From the IMG/VR virus record IMGVR_UViG_3300037233_000077, positions 1 to 29,688 of that record: a stretch of 29,688 bases of DNA. One strand, written 5' to 3'. The position numbers and the translations under genes were made by a program. This stretch comes from a virus. The notes beneath the pieces were generated by a model. That model worked only from the letters and a program-made list of their open reading frames with translations, did not search any database and was not told where the DNA came from. Positions 22,521-29,688 of the stretch are shown here, piece after piece. The first letter of the stretch is position 1; each line of letters starts with the position of its first letter.

Positions 22521-23020
22521 GTTTTTATCAGCCAGTTGAATGTCGCCAAGATTGGCAACAATCTTAGATTTAGATTGAACGGCAGGTCTGCAGGCATGTT
22601 GGGCAGATTGAACGTGACAACTCCATCCCCAATGCCATACTTTGTGCCAATAGCAGCATAGAGCGCAGCAAACGCTGATCTACTCACTGCCTGCCCATTA
22701 CACAGCAGCCAGCCAGTAGGGATCATCGCCTCTGTGCCAGCAAATGGCAGCATGAAGCCCGAGCTTACTACCAGTGCAGCCAGTTGCGCCAGCAATTCTG
22801 GGTCATCTTCAATCTCGTTAATAACCGCACTAGCTACGGAGGCGGCAGAAAGCACCGTCCCATCCGTATTGATGAAACCAATTAGCTGCCCAGTTGCACT
22901 CCCAGTTCGCATCCACAAGGCAAGCAATAGCTTGAAGAAACTCGCCGTTGGCGTACCATCTGGGTTCACGATGGGCTGCGCGATTTGGGGAGGAGCTGAG
23001 GAGAGTGGCTGGCCTGACAT
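22517..23020 (-). CDS. tail collar domain protein, 167 aa
   Basis: ATG 23020 follows the previous TAA directly. The N-terminal part is a short phage-type segment (PPQIAQPIVNPDGTPTASFF). Residues about 88-142 match the phage tail collar domain: PFAGTEAMIPTGWLLCNGQ, then AVSRSAFAALYAAIGTKYG and GDGVVTFNLPNM. The protein ends NWLIKT, a common end of collar proteins. It probably forms part of the tail tip or needle of this short tail, next to the gp10-like hub gene. Confidence 0.75.
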   Translation of the reverse strand: MSGQPLSSAPPQIAQPIVNPDGTPTASFFKLLLALWMRTGSATGQLIGFINTDGTVLSAASVASAVINEIEDDPELLAQLAALVVSSGFMLPFAGTEAMIPTGWLLCNGQAVSRSAFAALYAAIGTKYGIGDGVVTFNLPNMPADLPFNLNLRLLPILATFNWLIKT

Positions 23021-24568
23021 TTAGCTACCCATTGGGAGCGCGTCGATCCACGCTCCATTCAAGGCTTCAGCGAAATTGCCAGACCAGAACAATTCAAATA
23101 CCCTATCCCGCGCCATACCAAGGCGTCGCCATTGCGGCTGCTTGAGGGTCTGCCCTTGAGCGCCAAGGCTTTGCCCGATGGCATTGCCAAAGGTCTTGCC
23201 ACGATCATCGCTCCAGCGGAGATATACCTTCGGTGGAGGGGGAGGCTGGTCAGCGCCCTCCAGCAAGAGTGGAGCCCCGCCTTCAGTTGTGATAATGGCA
23301 CCGGCCTGAGTACCCAAGACGGTAACGTCTGCTGAGGTGCCCATGGCAGTTCCGCACTCGATATCGGCCCTAAAGCAGGCATAATGGATACGATTGCCAT
23401 TGGATACCAGATGGGGAAAGCCTCTGCGCCGCACTATGGGCGCACCGTTGTCGGTCGCGTTGGTCGGGTCTATTTGGTATAGGTTCCCATTTTGCCAATC
23501 CAGCGCCACGTTGATTTGATTTGGCGCAATGGCCGCGCATTGCACGCGCCCACGATGCTCTATACCATCACCATCGCACCAGCTTTCTTCATGCCAAAGG
23601 CCAGTCTGCAGATCGTAGGCCCAGGTCTTATCGGCGGAGGGAAAGTTAATAACGTAGAATATATGCCCTCCCTGCTGGTAGATATAGGACGAGGCATCAG
23701 CCAGGGTGGGATATTTAGAAAACTCCACTTCTATCGCATGGGTAGAGATTCTATCCAGCCGATAGTTATTCCCCTTGACCACTACGCCCTTGCCGTCCTT
23801 GTCCATGGAGAGGAAAAAGATATTCAGATCATGCTTGGCAATTGTGTACTTGGCCACACAGCCATGCTCCACAAACGTCCCTGGCAAGATTGCAAACGGA
23901 AAGCCTGAGTTGCCCGCGTTGTACCAAATCTCTGTAGTCAGTTCCCCTACCAGCCAGACTTCCCTGTGCATACAGATGATAGTAACGAGCTGATCAGAGA
24001 AGCCAGTCTTGCTGGCAAAATAGAGTGGATCCCAGGCAAAGTCATTGGGGAGAGTGCTTTGGAAACCCTGGGTGCCAGGGATGTTGGATAGCAAGAACGT
24101 ATCCACAAAGTCACAGCGATCTGCCCCGAGAAAATTCGGATCAGTAATGCGAGTCATGGCATTGGTAGCCAGCACTATCTCATACCCCAATGGGGTGCCA
24201 TCCACCAGCAATATCTCGTCACTATCGTCCACCATGGAGACAGGGGTGATACCAGGGCCAATTTCTCCCAATAGGGTGAACTCCCAAGTGGGCGAGATAG
24301 AATAGACATTCTGCCCAATGACAGCGTAGAGCTGATTATTGGTTGCCCAGTATAATCCACGGCCAGCACCAGCTACGGGAGGCTTGGCCAACAATGTGAG
24401 CCCCGCCCTTGGATAGTGCGTAGTTGGAGCCTCCCCATCCGGCTGGTTCTTCTCTGGAAATAAATTCACGCATCTTTGCGCGTTGGCAATAACAGACCTT
24501 GCCTCGTAGGCTCCCCCTAGAAGGGGGAGCGCTCCGGTGTTATCAAGCTTCCTGAGAGGAACCGCCAC
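23021..24568 (-). CDS. P22 gp10-like tail hub / packaged-DNA stabilisation protein, 515 aa
   Basis: GTG 24568 follows the previous stop by 3 bases. Early sequence PLLGGAYEARSVIANAQRCVNLFPE and LYAVIGQNVYSI, together with many short beta-rich repeats and aromatic residues, fits the gp10 family. In P22, gp10 forms a ring below gp4 and closes the tail channel after DNA packaging; it is about 470 residues. The gene order gp4-like then gp10-like is also that of P22. A perfect 9-bp hairpin lies at codons 13-20. Confidence 0.8.
   Translation of the reverse strand: MAVPLRKLDNTGALPLLGGAYEARSVIANAQRCVNLFPEKNQPDGEAPTTHYPRAGLTLLAKPPVAGAGRGLYWATNNQLYAVIGQNVYSISPTWEFTLLGEIGPGITPVSMVDDSDEILLVDGTPLGYEIVLATNAMTRITDPNFLGADRCDFVDTFLLSNIPGTQGFQSTLPNDFAWDPLYFASKTGFSDQLVTIICMHREVWLVGELTTEIWYNAGNSGFPFAILPGTFVEHGCVAKYTIAKHDLNIFFLSMDKDGKGVVVKGNNYRLDRISTHAIEVEFSKYPTLADASSYIYQQGGHIFYVINFPSADKTWAYDLQTGLWHEESWCDGDGIEHRGRVQCAAIAPNQINVALDWQNGNLYQIDPTNATDNGAPIVRRRGFPHLVSNGNRIHYACFRADIECGTAMGTSADVTVLGTQAGAIITTEGGAPLLLEGADQPPPPPKVYLRWSDDRGKTFGNAIGQSLGAQGQTLKQPQWRRLGMARDRVFELFWSGNFAEALNGAWIDALPMGS
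24510..24530 (-). promoter_or_regulatory. perfect 9-bp hairpin inside the start of the gp10-like gene
   Basis: GCTCCCCCT (24510-24518) and AGGGGGAGC (24522-24530) are exact inverted copies around a 3-base loop. In the - strand mRNA they lie about 40 bases downstream of the GTG start. No T run follows, so it is not a standard terminator. It could slow early translation or mark an mRNA processing site. Confidence 0.5.
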
Positions 24569-24571
24569 TTA

Positions 24572-24973
24572 CTACGCACTCAGGATACGGAACCAGAGTC
24601 CCTTGCTTGGGCAGACGTAAAGCGCGCGGGAGTTACCACCCTGGGCCAAAGCAGCACCAGCACCACCATCGTTGACTTGATCCGTGCTCTGTGGAAACAC
24701 GTTCATGGAGGTAGCGGTGTCATTTATCACAATGATGGTGGAGAGACTTACTCCCTTCGGATTTGGAATTGCAGGTGGAAGAGCCACACTATCCCCACCA
24801 GTGGCAACTGTGGCCACTCGGCAAGCACCAGCCTTCAAGACAGGAGTCTTGCTACTCAGCCCACCACCAGCTAAGGCTGTAATGTTGTCCTGGTTGCCAA
24901 AGACCTGACCAATGAGCTGATTTATCAGCTCGCCTTCGACTACGTTCTTACCTACTTGTACTTGATCGGGCAT
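24572..24973 (-). CDS. probable head decoration or head-surface protein, 133 aa
   Basis: ATG 24973 has AAGGA 9 bases upstream. The pattern VSLSTIIVINDTATSMNVFPQSTDQVND...ALAQGGNSRALYVCPSKGLWFRI resembles a beta-sandwich family of phage surface proteins whose strands read VTIVN...VQVFP...AL..G....FVC...G.W. It lies between the gp4-like and gp10-like genes. Decoration is an inference from the resemblance. Confidence 0.5.
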   Translation of the reverse strand: MPDQVQVGKNVVEGELINQLIGQVFGNQDNITALAGGGLSSKTPVLKAGACRVATVATGGDSVALPPAIPNPKGVSLSTIIVINDTATSMNVFPQSTDQVNDGGAGAALAQGGNSRALYVCPSKGLWFRILSA

Positions 24974-24985
24974 GGGGGAGATTCC

Positions 24986-25744
24986 TTATCTGGTTGTGTC
25001 GGAATAGATATTGTATTGGCCAGACCGGATTAAGTCTGGCGGCATGGTTAGGCGAGCGATTTGGGTATTGGCCCCGCGGAGAACGTTGAGGGCGTCTTTT
25101 GCCAGGCCTATCACCATTTGCCACTGGAGGACTTGGACCTGATCGCGCGAGATTGGATAGCGCACTCCCAGTCGCACCACAAGATTGTAGAAAATCGCCG
25201 CGTAGTATTCTGCGGGCAGGTTGAGTGGAGTAGTGAGCGCAGGGAACTGCACGAGCACATCCTTGAGGCTCAAGTGCAATTCATAGATGGAGGCCTGCGG
25301 GACAGGATAGGGATGGATAATACCAAGGGCTGGCGTCCCATAGGCATTATCATAGAACAGCCTATTGGGGAAGCTCTGCAAGAGCTTCAAGGGAATCCGA
25401 TTGTAGTCCTCCCTTGCTTGAAGAATGTCGAGCATATAGTCCACCTGATTTGGTGGGGCGTTGTTGAGCATTCTTACAAAGGCACTCTCGATCCTATCTG
25501 GCCTGACTGAGATGTTAAAATTTCCACCGGGGCCAACGGTGTAAGTCGCAGCCCCGGTGGAAACAAAGCTCACATCAATCAGGTGATAGACCAGCCAGCG
25601 TTTTCTATTCCACTGGGCAATCATCAGGTTTAACGTATCAAGAGCATCATTGACATCTTCTGGCTGCGGGTCTTGGCCAACTCCAAGCGCGCCGCAATCC
25701 TTGAGCGCTAATTTAATAATGTCAAGTGGTGTCTTGATAGTCAC
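24986..25744 (-). CDS. P22 gp4-like tail accessory factor / head completion protein, 252 aa
   Basis: The start is GTG 25744. The N-terminal TPLDIIKLALKDCGALGVGQ, PEDVNDALDTLNLMIAQWNRKRW and the closing LRGANTQIARLTMPPDL match the gp4 family (packaged-DNA stabilisation protein). In P22, gp4 binds the portal and extends the tail channel; it is 166 residues there, so this member has about 85 more. It precedes the gp10-like gene as in P22. Confidence 0.8.
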   Translation of the reverse strand: MTIKTPLDIIKLALKDCGALGVGQDPQPEDVNDALDTLNLMIAQWNRKRWLVYHLIDVSFVSTGAATYTVGPGGNFNISVRPDRIESAFVRMLNNAPPNQVDYMLDILQAREDYNRIPLKLLQSFPNRLFYDNAYGTPALGIIHPYPVPQASIYELHLSLKDVLVQFPALTTPLNLPAEYYAAIFYNLVVRLGVRYPISRDQVQVLQWQMVIGLAKDALNVLRGANTQIARLTMPPDLIRSGQYNIYSDTTR

Positions 25745-25747
25745 AGG

Positions 25748-26062
25748 CTAGGCTGCCTTTATAGTGCCGACCGGGCCAACAGCAGGCTTGACAGCGCCCT
25801 TGGCCAAGTCATTCTTGGCGCGGAGTTCTGTAAGTGCCTTCTCGCTCTCAAATAGCTTCGCAGCCAATTCAGCATTCTGCGCTTCGAGCGATGCAGTAGC
25901 CTGCCCCGCTTCCGGCATTGGCTCTGCAATGATGGCCATTTCCTGGCGCTGGTCACTTACCACCACCCGAGAGCCATCCTTGCGAGTTACCCACTTTGGG
26001 TATTCTTGGAACCGATAAGGAGCGAAGCTCATCTTCTCATACATACCTTGGAACGGACGCAT
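25748..26062 (-). CDS. hypothetical virion-operon protein with EYPKWV motif, 104 aa
   Basis: ATG 26062 is the longest start (GGAAAA upstream); ATG 26032 is also possible. Residues about 19-40 contain QEYPKWVTRKDGSRVVVSD, which is repeated in the protein at 26159-26620. The remainder is an Ala/Glu/Lys coiled coil (ASLEAQNAELAAKLFESEKAL). Similar small proteins lie near the coat gene in some phages; the function is unknown. Confidence 0.6.
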   Translation of the reverse strand: MRPFQGMYEKMSFAPYRFQEYPKWVTRKDGSRVVVSDQRQEMAIIAEPMPEAGQATASLEAQNAELAAKLFESEKALTELRAKNDLAKGAVKPAVGPVGTIKAA

Positions 26063-26067
26063 GGGAG

Positions 26068-26157
26068 TTATTTTCCTTTCTTGGGTTTGGGCTTTCCAAT
26101 CACACTCCCAGCCTTAGCACTATAGCCGAGAGTGTTCTTGGGAGATTTCTTAGGCAT
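26068..26157 (-). CDS. 29-residue basic peptide
   Basis: ATG 26157 starts 1 base after the previous stop, and TAA ends at 26068, 5 bases before the next start. The peptide opens MPKKSPKNTLGY and is Lys/Pro-rich at both ends, with a short neutral centre. Coupled position inside the virion operon supports it. It may bind nucleic acid, but nothing beyond its charge shows this. Confidence 0.45.
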   Translation of the reverse strand: MPKKSPKNTLGYSAKAGSVIGKPKPKKGK

Positions 26158-26158
26158 G

Positions 26159-26620
26159 TTACCGGCGAACTGGCGTTAAGGGAGCTGGTGCAACAGCATC
26201 GGTCCTTACTACCTGCTCTGGATTGGTGGAATTGGGAAGGTTAGTTGTGGGATAGCCAGGAGTAGTCTTTTCAACAACCTCACCCGATGACCGTCCACCC
26301 ACCACAGGAGCAGGGACAGTGCTCGGCTTAAAGCCAGGCATATCGCCAGGCTGCATCACATCGCCTTGAGGCGTCGGACGGAGATACTCGTCCTCTTCCT
26401 CTCGATTGGAGACAATCGTTCGCTCACCATTACGCTCGACCCATTTTGGGTATTCCTGTGGATCGGGGAGGGAGAGCAGGCTCCCATCCTGGGCACGAAA
26501 CTCAACGACTCCCTTGACATTGCTATGCAACAGCAAGGAAGTGATTTCACCCTGGAGGGAAGTGAGCCCGCTTGGGCTGAGGTCGTTAGGGATTTCGATT
26601 GCAACATTGAGGAAACGCAT
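26159..26620 (-). CDS. hypothetical virion-operon protein with EYPKWV motif, 153 aa
   Basis: ATG 26620 has GGAG 9 bases upstream. Residues about 36-62 read FRAQDGSLLSLPDPQ then EYPKWVERNGERTIVSN, sharing the EYPKWV unit with the 104-residue protein downstream. The C-terminal half is Pro/Gly/Thr-rich and probably disordered. It is the first gene after the terminator behind the coat gene. Confidence 0.6.
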   Translation of the reverse strand: MRFLNVAIEIPNDLSPSGLTSLQGEITSLLLHSNVKGVVEFRAQDGSLLSLPDPQEYPKWVERNGERTIVSNREEEDEYLRPTPQGDVMQPGDMPGFKPSTVPAPVVGGRSSGEVVEKTTPGYPTTNLPNSTNPEQVVRTDAVAPAPLTPVRR

Positions 26621-26638
26621 GTGAAGAGACTCCTATAC

Positions 26639-26671
26639 AAAAAGGGTGGAGGGAGCGCCTTAGCCCCCTCC
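26639..26671 (-). terminator. terminator after the coat gene
   Basis: On the - strand a GGAGGG/CCCTCC stem (26671-26666 with 26653-26648) with a 12-base loop is followed by ACCC and five T residues (26643-26639). It sits between the coat gene and the next gene and could reduce transcription downstream of the coat, giving high coat expression. Partial read-through would be needed for the tail genes. Confidence 0.5.
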
Positions 26672-26676
26672 TGGGA

Positions 26677-27927
26677 TTAGATGGCATCGCCGACTGCACA
26701 GCACCATTCAGGACGGATGAACAGGTAGCCGTAGAGCACGTCGAGTCGAGTGACCATCTGATCGGTAGCGATCACATAGTCGGTAATCATACGCATCGAG
26801 ACTCCATCGTAGGACTCGCGCGCAGTTTCGTGGACGCCCTTCGGCATCTCCAAGTCTGCGGTGGCGAGCGTGATGGCCTCGGGAGCGTAGGCGATGTTCT
26901 TGCGATAGACAACAGCCGACAGTGTGACAATTGAGATGTTCGCCCCGTTAGCAGGGGAGGCATCGACGGTCTGGTACTGTTGCGGAGTGTTGGCCGGAGC
27001 AGGGGCGGGAGCGAAGGGAATGAGCGCCGGGTAGATCGGGATAGAAGTCCCATTGGCCGCAACGGCAGCCGTGACAACGAATTGACGAAGCTGACCCTCG
27101 CTCTGCTTGGTGACACGGTTTACCAGATTAGTTCCGGCAAACGTAATAATATCACCTTGGTTGAGACCACCAGCGAAGGCGTTGACCGTGATCGCAGTCC
27201 CGGTCTGCCCTGCACCGTTCACGGTGCCACCAATCTCCGCTGGCGCGCCAGTGCCAGTGTAGGCTGCAGTGGTGTGCTTCAGCACCGTCTGGTCCATAAA
27301 CCAGTCGAAGCCGAGAGCTTCCTGCATCTGACCAGTCTCGTATTGAGCGCCGATCATCTTGGAGGGGTTGAAGAGCCCAGCAAGACTTGAGACCGTTCTT
27401 GCCATCGTGAGCGGGTCGAGCATGAGCTTGCGATTGCCGCGCGGGGCTGAGTTGATATCCAGCAACGCACCGGCCTGCAGCCAGGTAGACGCCAAAGGCG
27501 TCTGCAGGTTCCCGTTAACGTCCTGGTTGGCAGTGAAGTTGGCAACGCCCGCTTCAACGCCAGTCATAACGTCGGCCGCAACTGCACCAGCAAGCACGTT
27601 GACCATCGGGGCAAGAACACGCCGGGAGAAGTCATCCAAGCTCATCGTGCGGTCGGAAGTCGAGTAGCTCACATCGACATGCTTTTGAGTGGCCAGGGGC
27701 AGGGTGATGGATTGCTCTGCAGTGTCTTGGGCTGAAAGCGCCGGGCCAGTGGTAACAGTAAAGTCGTTGGGCAGGCGGATTCTCAGCGTCGTGCCGATCT
27801 TCGCCCCTGTCTGGGCGAAGCTATCGTCATACTGACGATCAATGTGCATGATAAACTCGTTGGAATTGATGAAAAGTCTCACCGCTTCCCGAGTTATCAT
27901 GTTGATGGTTAGAAGTGAATTAGCCAT
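26677..27927 (-). CDS. major coat protein, P22 gp5-like
   Basis: ATG 27927 has AGGAG 6 bases upstream. The product is 416 residues (P22 gp5 is 430). The N-terminus MANSLLTINMITREAVRLF is the hallmark of P22-type coat proteins, and the following IGTTLRIRLPNDFTV, SDRTMSLDDFSRRVLAPMVN and SPANGAN fit. It would form the HK97-fold icosahedral shell with the scaffold from the gene at 28330. The GC-rich gap upstream has no promoter I can see, so it is probably expressed from upstream with the scaffold. Confidence 0.88.
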   Translation of the reverse strand: MANSLLTINMITREAVRLFINSNEFIMHIDRQYDDSFAQTGAKIGTTLRIRLPNDFTVTTGPALSAQDTAEQSITLPLATQKHVDVSYSTSDRTMSLDDFSRRVLAPMVNVLAGAVAADVMTGVEAGVANFTANQDVNGNLQTPLASTWLQAGALLDINSAPRGNRKLMLDPLTMARTVSSLAGLFNPSKMIGAQYETGQMQEALGFDWFMDQTVLKHTTAAYTGTGAPAEIGGTVNGAGQTGTAITVNAFAGGLNQGDIITFAGTNLVNRVTKQSEGQLRQFVVTAAVAANGTSIPIYPALIPFAPAPAPANTPQQYQTVDASPANGANISIVTLSAVVYRKNIAYAPEAITLATADLEMPKGVHETARESYDGVSMRMITDYVIATDQMVTRLDVLYGYLFIRPEWCCAVGDAI

Positions 27928-28075
27928 TTGGTGCTCCTAGGCGCAGCGCGCCCTGCTACTTGTTGCTGGGAGACGGTCCAAAGGACTTTGGCAGTGGCCG
28001 TGGGGAAGGTTGGCTAGACCTTTATGCTTGCGCCCAGTAACATGCCGTGGTGAGGCCCGGCAAGGAGCCGTAGGT
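27928..28075 (-). other. 148-bp leader region upstream of the coat gene
   Basis: This gap has no gene. It carries an exact 14-base dyad CCAAAG-GA-CTTTGG (27979-27992), enclosed by ACGG (27974-27977) and CCGT (27999-28002), so the mRNA could form a two-tier hairpin 75-125 bases ahead of the coat start. No promoter with a recognisable -35/-10 pair is seen. Confidence 0.45.
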
Positions 28076-28327
28076 TTAGTCTAGATCGTGCAGTAAGCTA
28101 AGTATTGTACGTCCTTGGTCACGGATCATAGAACAAGCATGTGAGACACTACTACGCCAGTACTTGTCTTCTCTACTCGTGTACAAGTCCTGCACCTCTT
28201 TATCAATACGCTCGAAGGCAGACTCAATCGCTGATTCCAGTGCTTGAAGCGGAGTTTCTGGTAGACCAGGCACCATCTTACTAGCACATATAGCCTGCAG
28301 ATATTTATAATGCGGTGATAGCTCCAT
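28076..28327 (-). CDS. hypothetical protein between scaffold and coat, 83 aa
   Basis: ATG 28327 starts 2 bases after the scaffold stop. The product is helical (LQALESAIESAFERIDKEVQDLY) with two Cys, and the gene is AT-rich. Similar small genes lie between scaffold and coat in some phages. There is no motif for a function. Confidence 0.55.
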   Translation of the reverse strand: MELSPHYKYLQAICASKMVPGLPETPLQALESAIESAFERIDKEVQDLYTSREDKYWRSSVSHACSMIRDQGRTILSLLHDLD

Positions 28328-28329
28328 GT

Positions 28330-29361
28330 CTATGCCCGCTTCCGCTTCTCAGCAAGCTGCTTATTGCGCAGCTCCATCCAATCAGCAGTGGACATTTTGT
28401 CGTCTTCGAGTCTTGGTGCACTACGCGAGCGCCCACCAACGGTGGTGTCGGCAGGCGGGACGACACGTGATACTTGGGTCTCGCCAATCTGCTTTGCCTG
28501 GGCAAACTTTGCTAACGCCACTCCCTGCTTAGATGGGGGCAGTGCCATCATCCGAGCGGCCTCGTCGTTGTTGGCAGGCTTAGCCAGTTCGGCCAAGACT
28601 AGAGCTGGCGCATCCAGCTCCAGCACGGCCTCGATAAACGGCCTGGGCATATTTGGCACGGTAGCCCCATTCTGGCCTTTGATTAGGAAAGGCGAGATAT
28701 TGTGGAGCTGCTGGACCTCTTTATCCAAGTCTGGATTGTCCTTGCGTCCGGCAGTGAGCACCTTAATGCAGGCCTCGTTGAAGGCCGTCTCGGCAGCAAG
28801 GGCTTGCGCTTCCTTGACAACCTCTTCACGGTTTATTGTAGGAACAGTTTTACCCTCTGCCTTGAGCTGTTCAAGCTGAGTCTTTAGAGCGGCCACTTCG
28901 CGTTCCGTTCCGCGCCAGTTACCAGTAATGGTGTCAATTCTATCCTGCGCCCACTTTGGCACAAGGCCACCTTTGGTGCGGAGTTCTTTAATCTCCGCGA
29001 TAGCGGCCTCTAAGGTCTTCGGAAGAGTTGCAGCCTCAGCAGCAGCTTTATCTGCGATTACCTTGTCGGCTGCTGCCTTGTCTGCCAGCGCCTTATCAGC
29101 TAAGGCCTTATCGGCTGCTGCCTTATCATCATCCGCTTTCTTCGCGGCTGCGTCAGCAGCGATCTTGTCAGCCGCCAGTTCGGCCTCTGTCTTTTCAGCA
29201 CAGAGGATTGTGGACTGCACATTGCAAATCCACTCAAGCTGGGCACTATCTCGGTCCGAGTTCTTCATGGAGGAAGCATCCTTCATCTGGGAGTGTGGGG
29301 CAATGCTAGGGCGGTGATTTGGACTGGATTTGGTCAAAGGTGGGCGAAAGGGCATACCCAT
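28330..29361 (-). CDS. probable scaffold protein, 343 aa
   Basis: ATG 29361 has GAGG 7 bases upstream. An Ala/Asp/Lys-rich helical region (about 60-110) contains repeated DKxxA units, then long helices (TEREVAALKTQLEQL). The C-terminal STADWMELRNKQLAEKRKRA is basic, like the coat-binding tail of phage scaffold proteins. Its position just upstream of the coat gene is that of P22 gp8 (303 residues). It would guide procapsid assembly and then leave. The assignment relies on composition and gene order. Confidence 0.65.
   Translation of the reverse strand: MGMPFRPPLTKSSPNHRPSIAPHSQMKDASSMKNSDRDSAQLEWICNVQSTILCAEKTEAELAADKIAADAAAKKADDDKAAADKALADKALADKAAADKVIADKAAAEAATLPKTLEAAIAEIKELRTKGGLVPKWAQDRIDTITGNWRGTEREVAALKTQLEQLKAEGKTVPTINREEVVKEAQALAAETAFNEACIKVLTAGRKDNPDLDKEVQQLHNISPFLIKGQNGATVPNMPRPFIEAVLELDAPALVLAELAKPANNDEAARMMALPPSKQGVALAKFAQAKQIGETQVSRVVPPADTTVGGRSRSAPRLEDDKMSTADWMELRNKQLAEKRKRA
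29038..29126 (-). repeat. tandem 15-bp repeat encoding DKxxA
   Basis: About six consecutive 5-residue units of the form D-K-A/V-A/L/I-A are encoded in direct repeats of 15 bases. They would form a charged alpha helix in the scaffold-like protein. Such repeats can change copy number by slippage, so unit number may vary among relatives. Confidence 0.65.
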
Positions 29362-29370
29362 AATTCCGCC

Positions 29371-29688
29371 TCAGTGGAACATTTTGCTAATACGTTTAGT
29401 CTGAGTCCTGGCTCTCCCCGGGCGTAGCTCGTTGTCTTTAATCAAGGCATCAGCGATCTTATCTTTCTGATCCTTGTTCAGATTTGGTGAGTTCAAGGCT
29501 CCAGCTAGGCTCTTTCTTGCGGCGGGAATTAGATCACGCCAGCGCTCTCCAACCCAGATAGCCCGATTTGGATTGAGTTCATACCAGAGATTGTTCTTGG
29601 CCAGCCTTTCATAAAGGGCCTGTGCACATTCCTGGGCGGTCTCCTTAATGAGAGGATGGACCCATCCATCCCTGCTCGGCCTTGCTAG
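29371..29688 (-). CDS. C-terminal part of a hypothetical protein cut by the window edge
   Basis: An open - strand frame runs from the right edge to TGA at 29371-29373, giving 105 residues without a start in the window. It is well-formed coding sequence, mostly helical (ECAQALYERLAKNN; WRDLIPAARKSLAGAL), with a basic end (RTQTKRISKM). In P22-type phages the gene next upstream of the scaffold is the portal, but this does not look like a portal end. It may be a small protein between portal and scaffold. Confidence 0.55.
   Translation of the reverse strand, partial: LARPSRDGWVHPLIKETAQECAQALYERLAKNNLWYELNPNRAIWVGERWRDLIPAARKSLAGALNSPNLNKDQKDKIADALIKDNELRPGRARTQTKRISKMFH

Noticed and set aside
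28928-29317. 129-codon + strand frame rich in Ala/Leu/Ser
   Set aside because: It is the mirror of the DKxxA repeat region of the scaffold-like gene; its composition follows from that repeat and no ribosome binding site is seen.
1-29688. tRNA genes, CRISPR arrays, IS elements, integrase and att sites
   Set aside because: Reading both strands I found no tRNA-like T-loop in the right setting, no regularly spaced repeats, no transposase or integrase motif, and no long direct repeats. Faint matches such as GTTCGAG near 4892 are inside coding sequence.

Overview
This window looks like part of the genome of a tailed double-stranded DNA phage of podovirus type with a P22-like virion. The evidence is a P22-type coat protein, relatives of P22 tail factors gp4 and gp10, a scaffold-like protein next to the coat gene, ejection proteins with a lytic transglycosylase, and a tail collar protein. 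I see no integrase, repressor, tRNA, IS element, CRISPR array, terminase or portal gene. The host cannot be named from the sequence. Genes are packed tightly and many starts are GTG or TTG sitting on the previous stop codon.

Layout. Positions 1 to about 13,975 are read on the + strand. Positions 1-2186 hold small early or accessory genes, including an HTH/zinc protein and a ribbon-helix-helix protein. A consensus-like sigma70 promoter at 2253-2281 opens the next block: small genes (2338-3979), then a recombination module (Cas4/AddB-like Fe-S nuclease, RecA-fold Sak4-like ATPase, likely DUF669-type ssDNA-binding protein). Next come a ParB-methyltransferase fusion and the replication genes: a UDG-like/exonuclease protein, six small genes including a MazG-like one, the polymerase half of a family A DNA polymerase, and a DUF3987-like helicase/primase ATPase. 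A hairpin at 13,976 separates these from the convergent - strand block.

Positions 14,051-29,688 are read on the - strand and encode the virion, from a partial protein at the right edge through scaffold, coat, gp4-like, gp10-like and collar proteins. Three enzyme-like genes follow (sulfotransferase-like, Asp/Asn-hydroxylase-like, GNAT-like), then the ejection proteins and a tail-fibre-like protein with a signal peptide.

Most notable points: (1) the UDG-PolA replication polymerase is broken inside its 3'-5' exonuclease domain, exo I/II in one gene and exo III plus the polymerase in another 1.8 kb away, with six genes in between; (2) three consecutive overlapping genes for group-transfer or hydroxylation enzymes lie inside the virion operon; (3) a + strand 25-residue membrane peptide with its own promoter-like sequence and strong ribosome binding site lies in a gap of the - strand operon; (4) a perfect 9-bp hairpin sits at codons 13-20 of the gp10-like gene.
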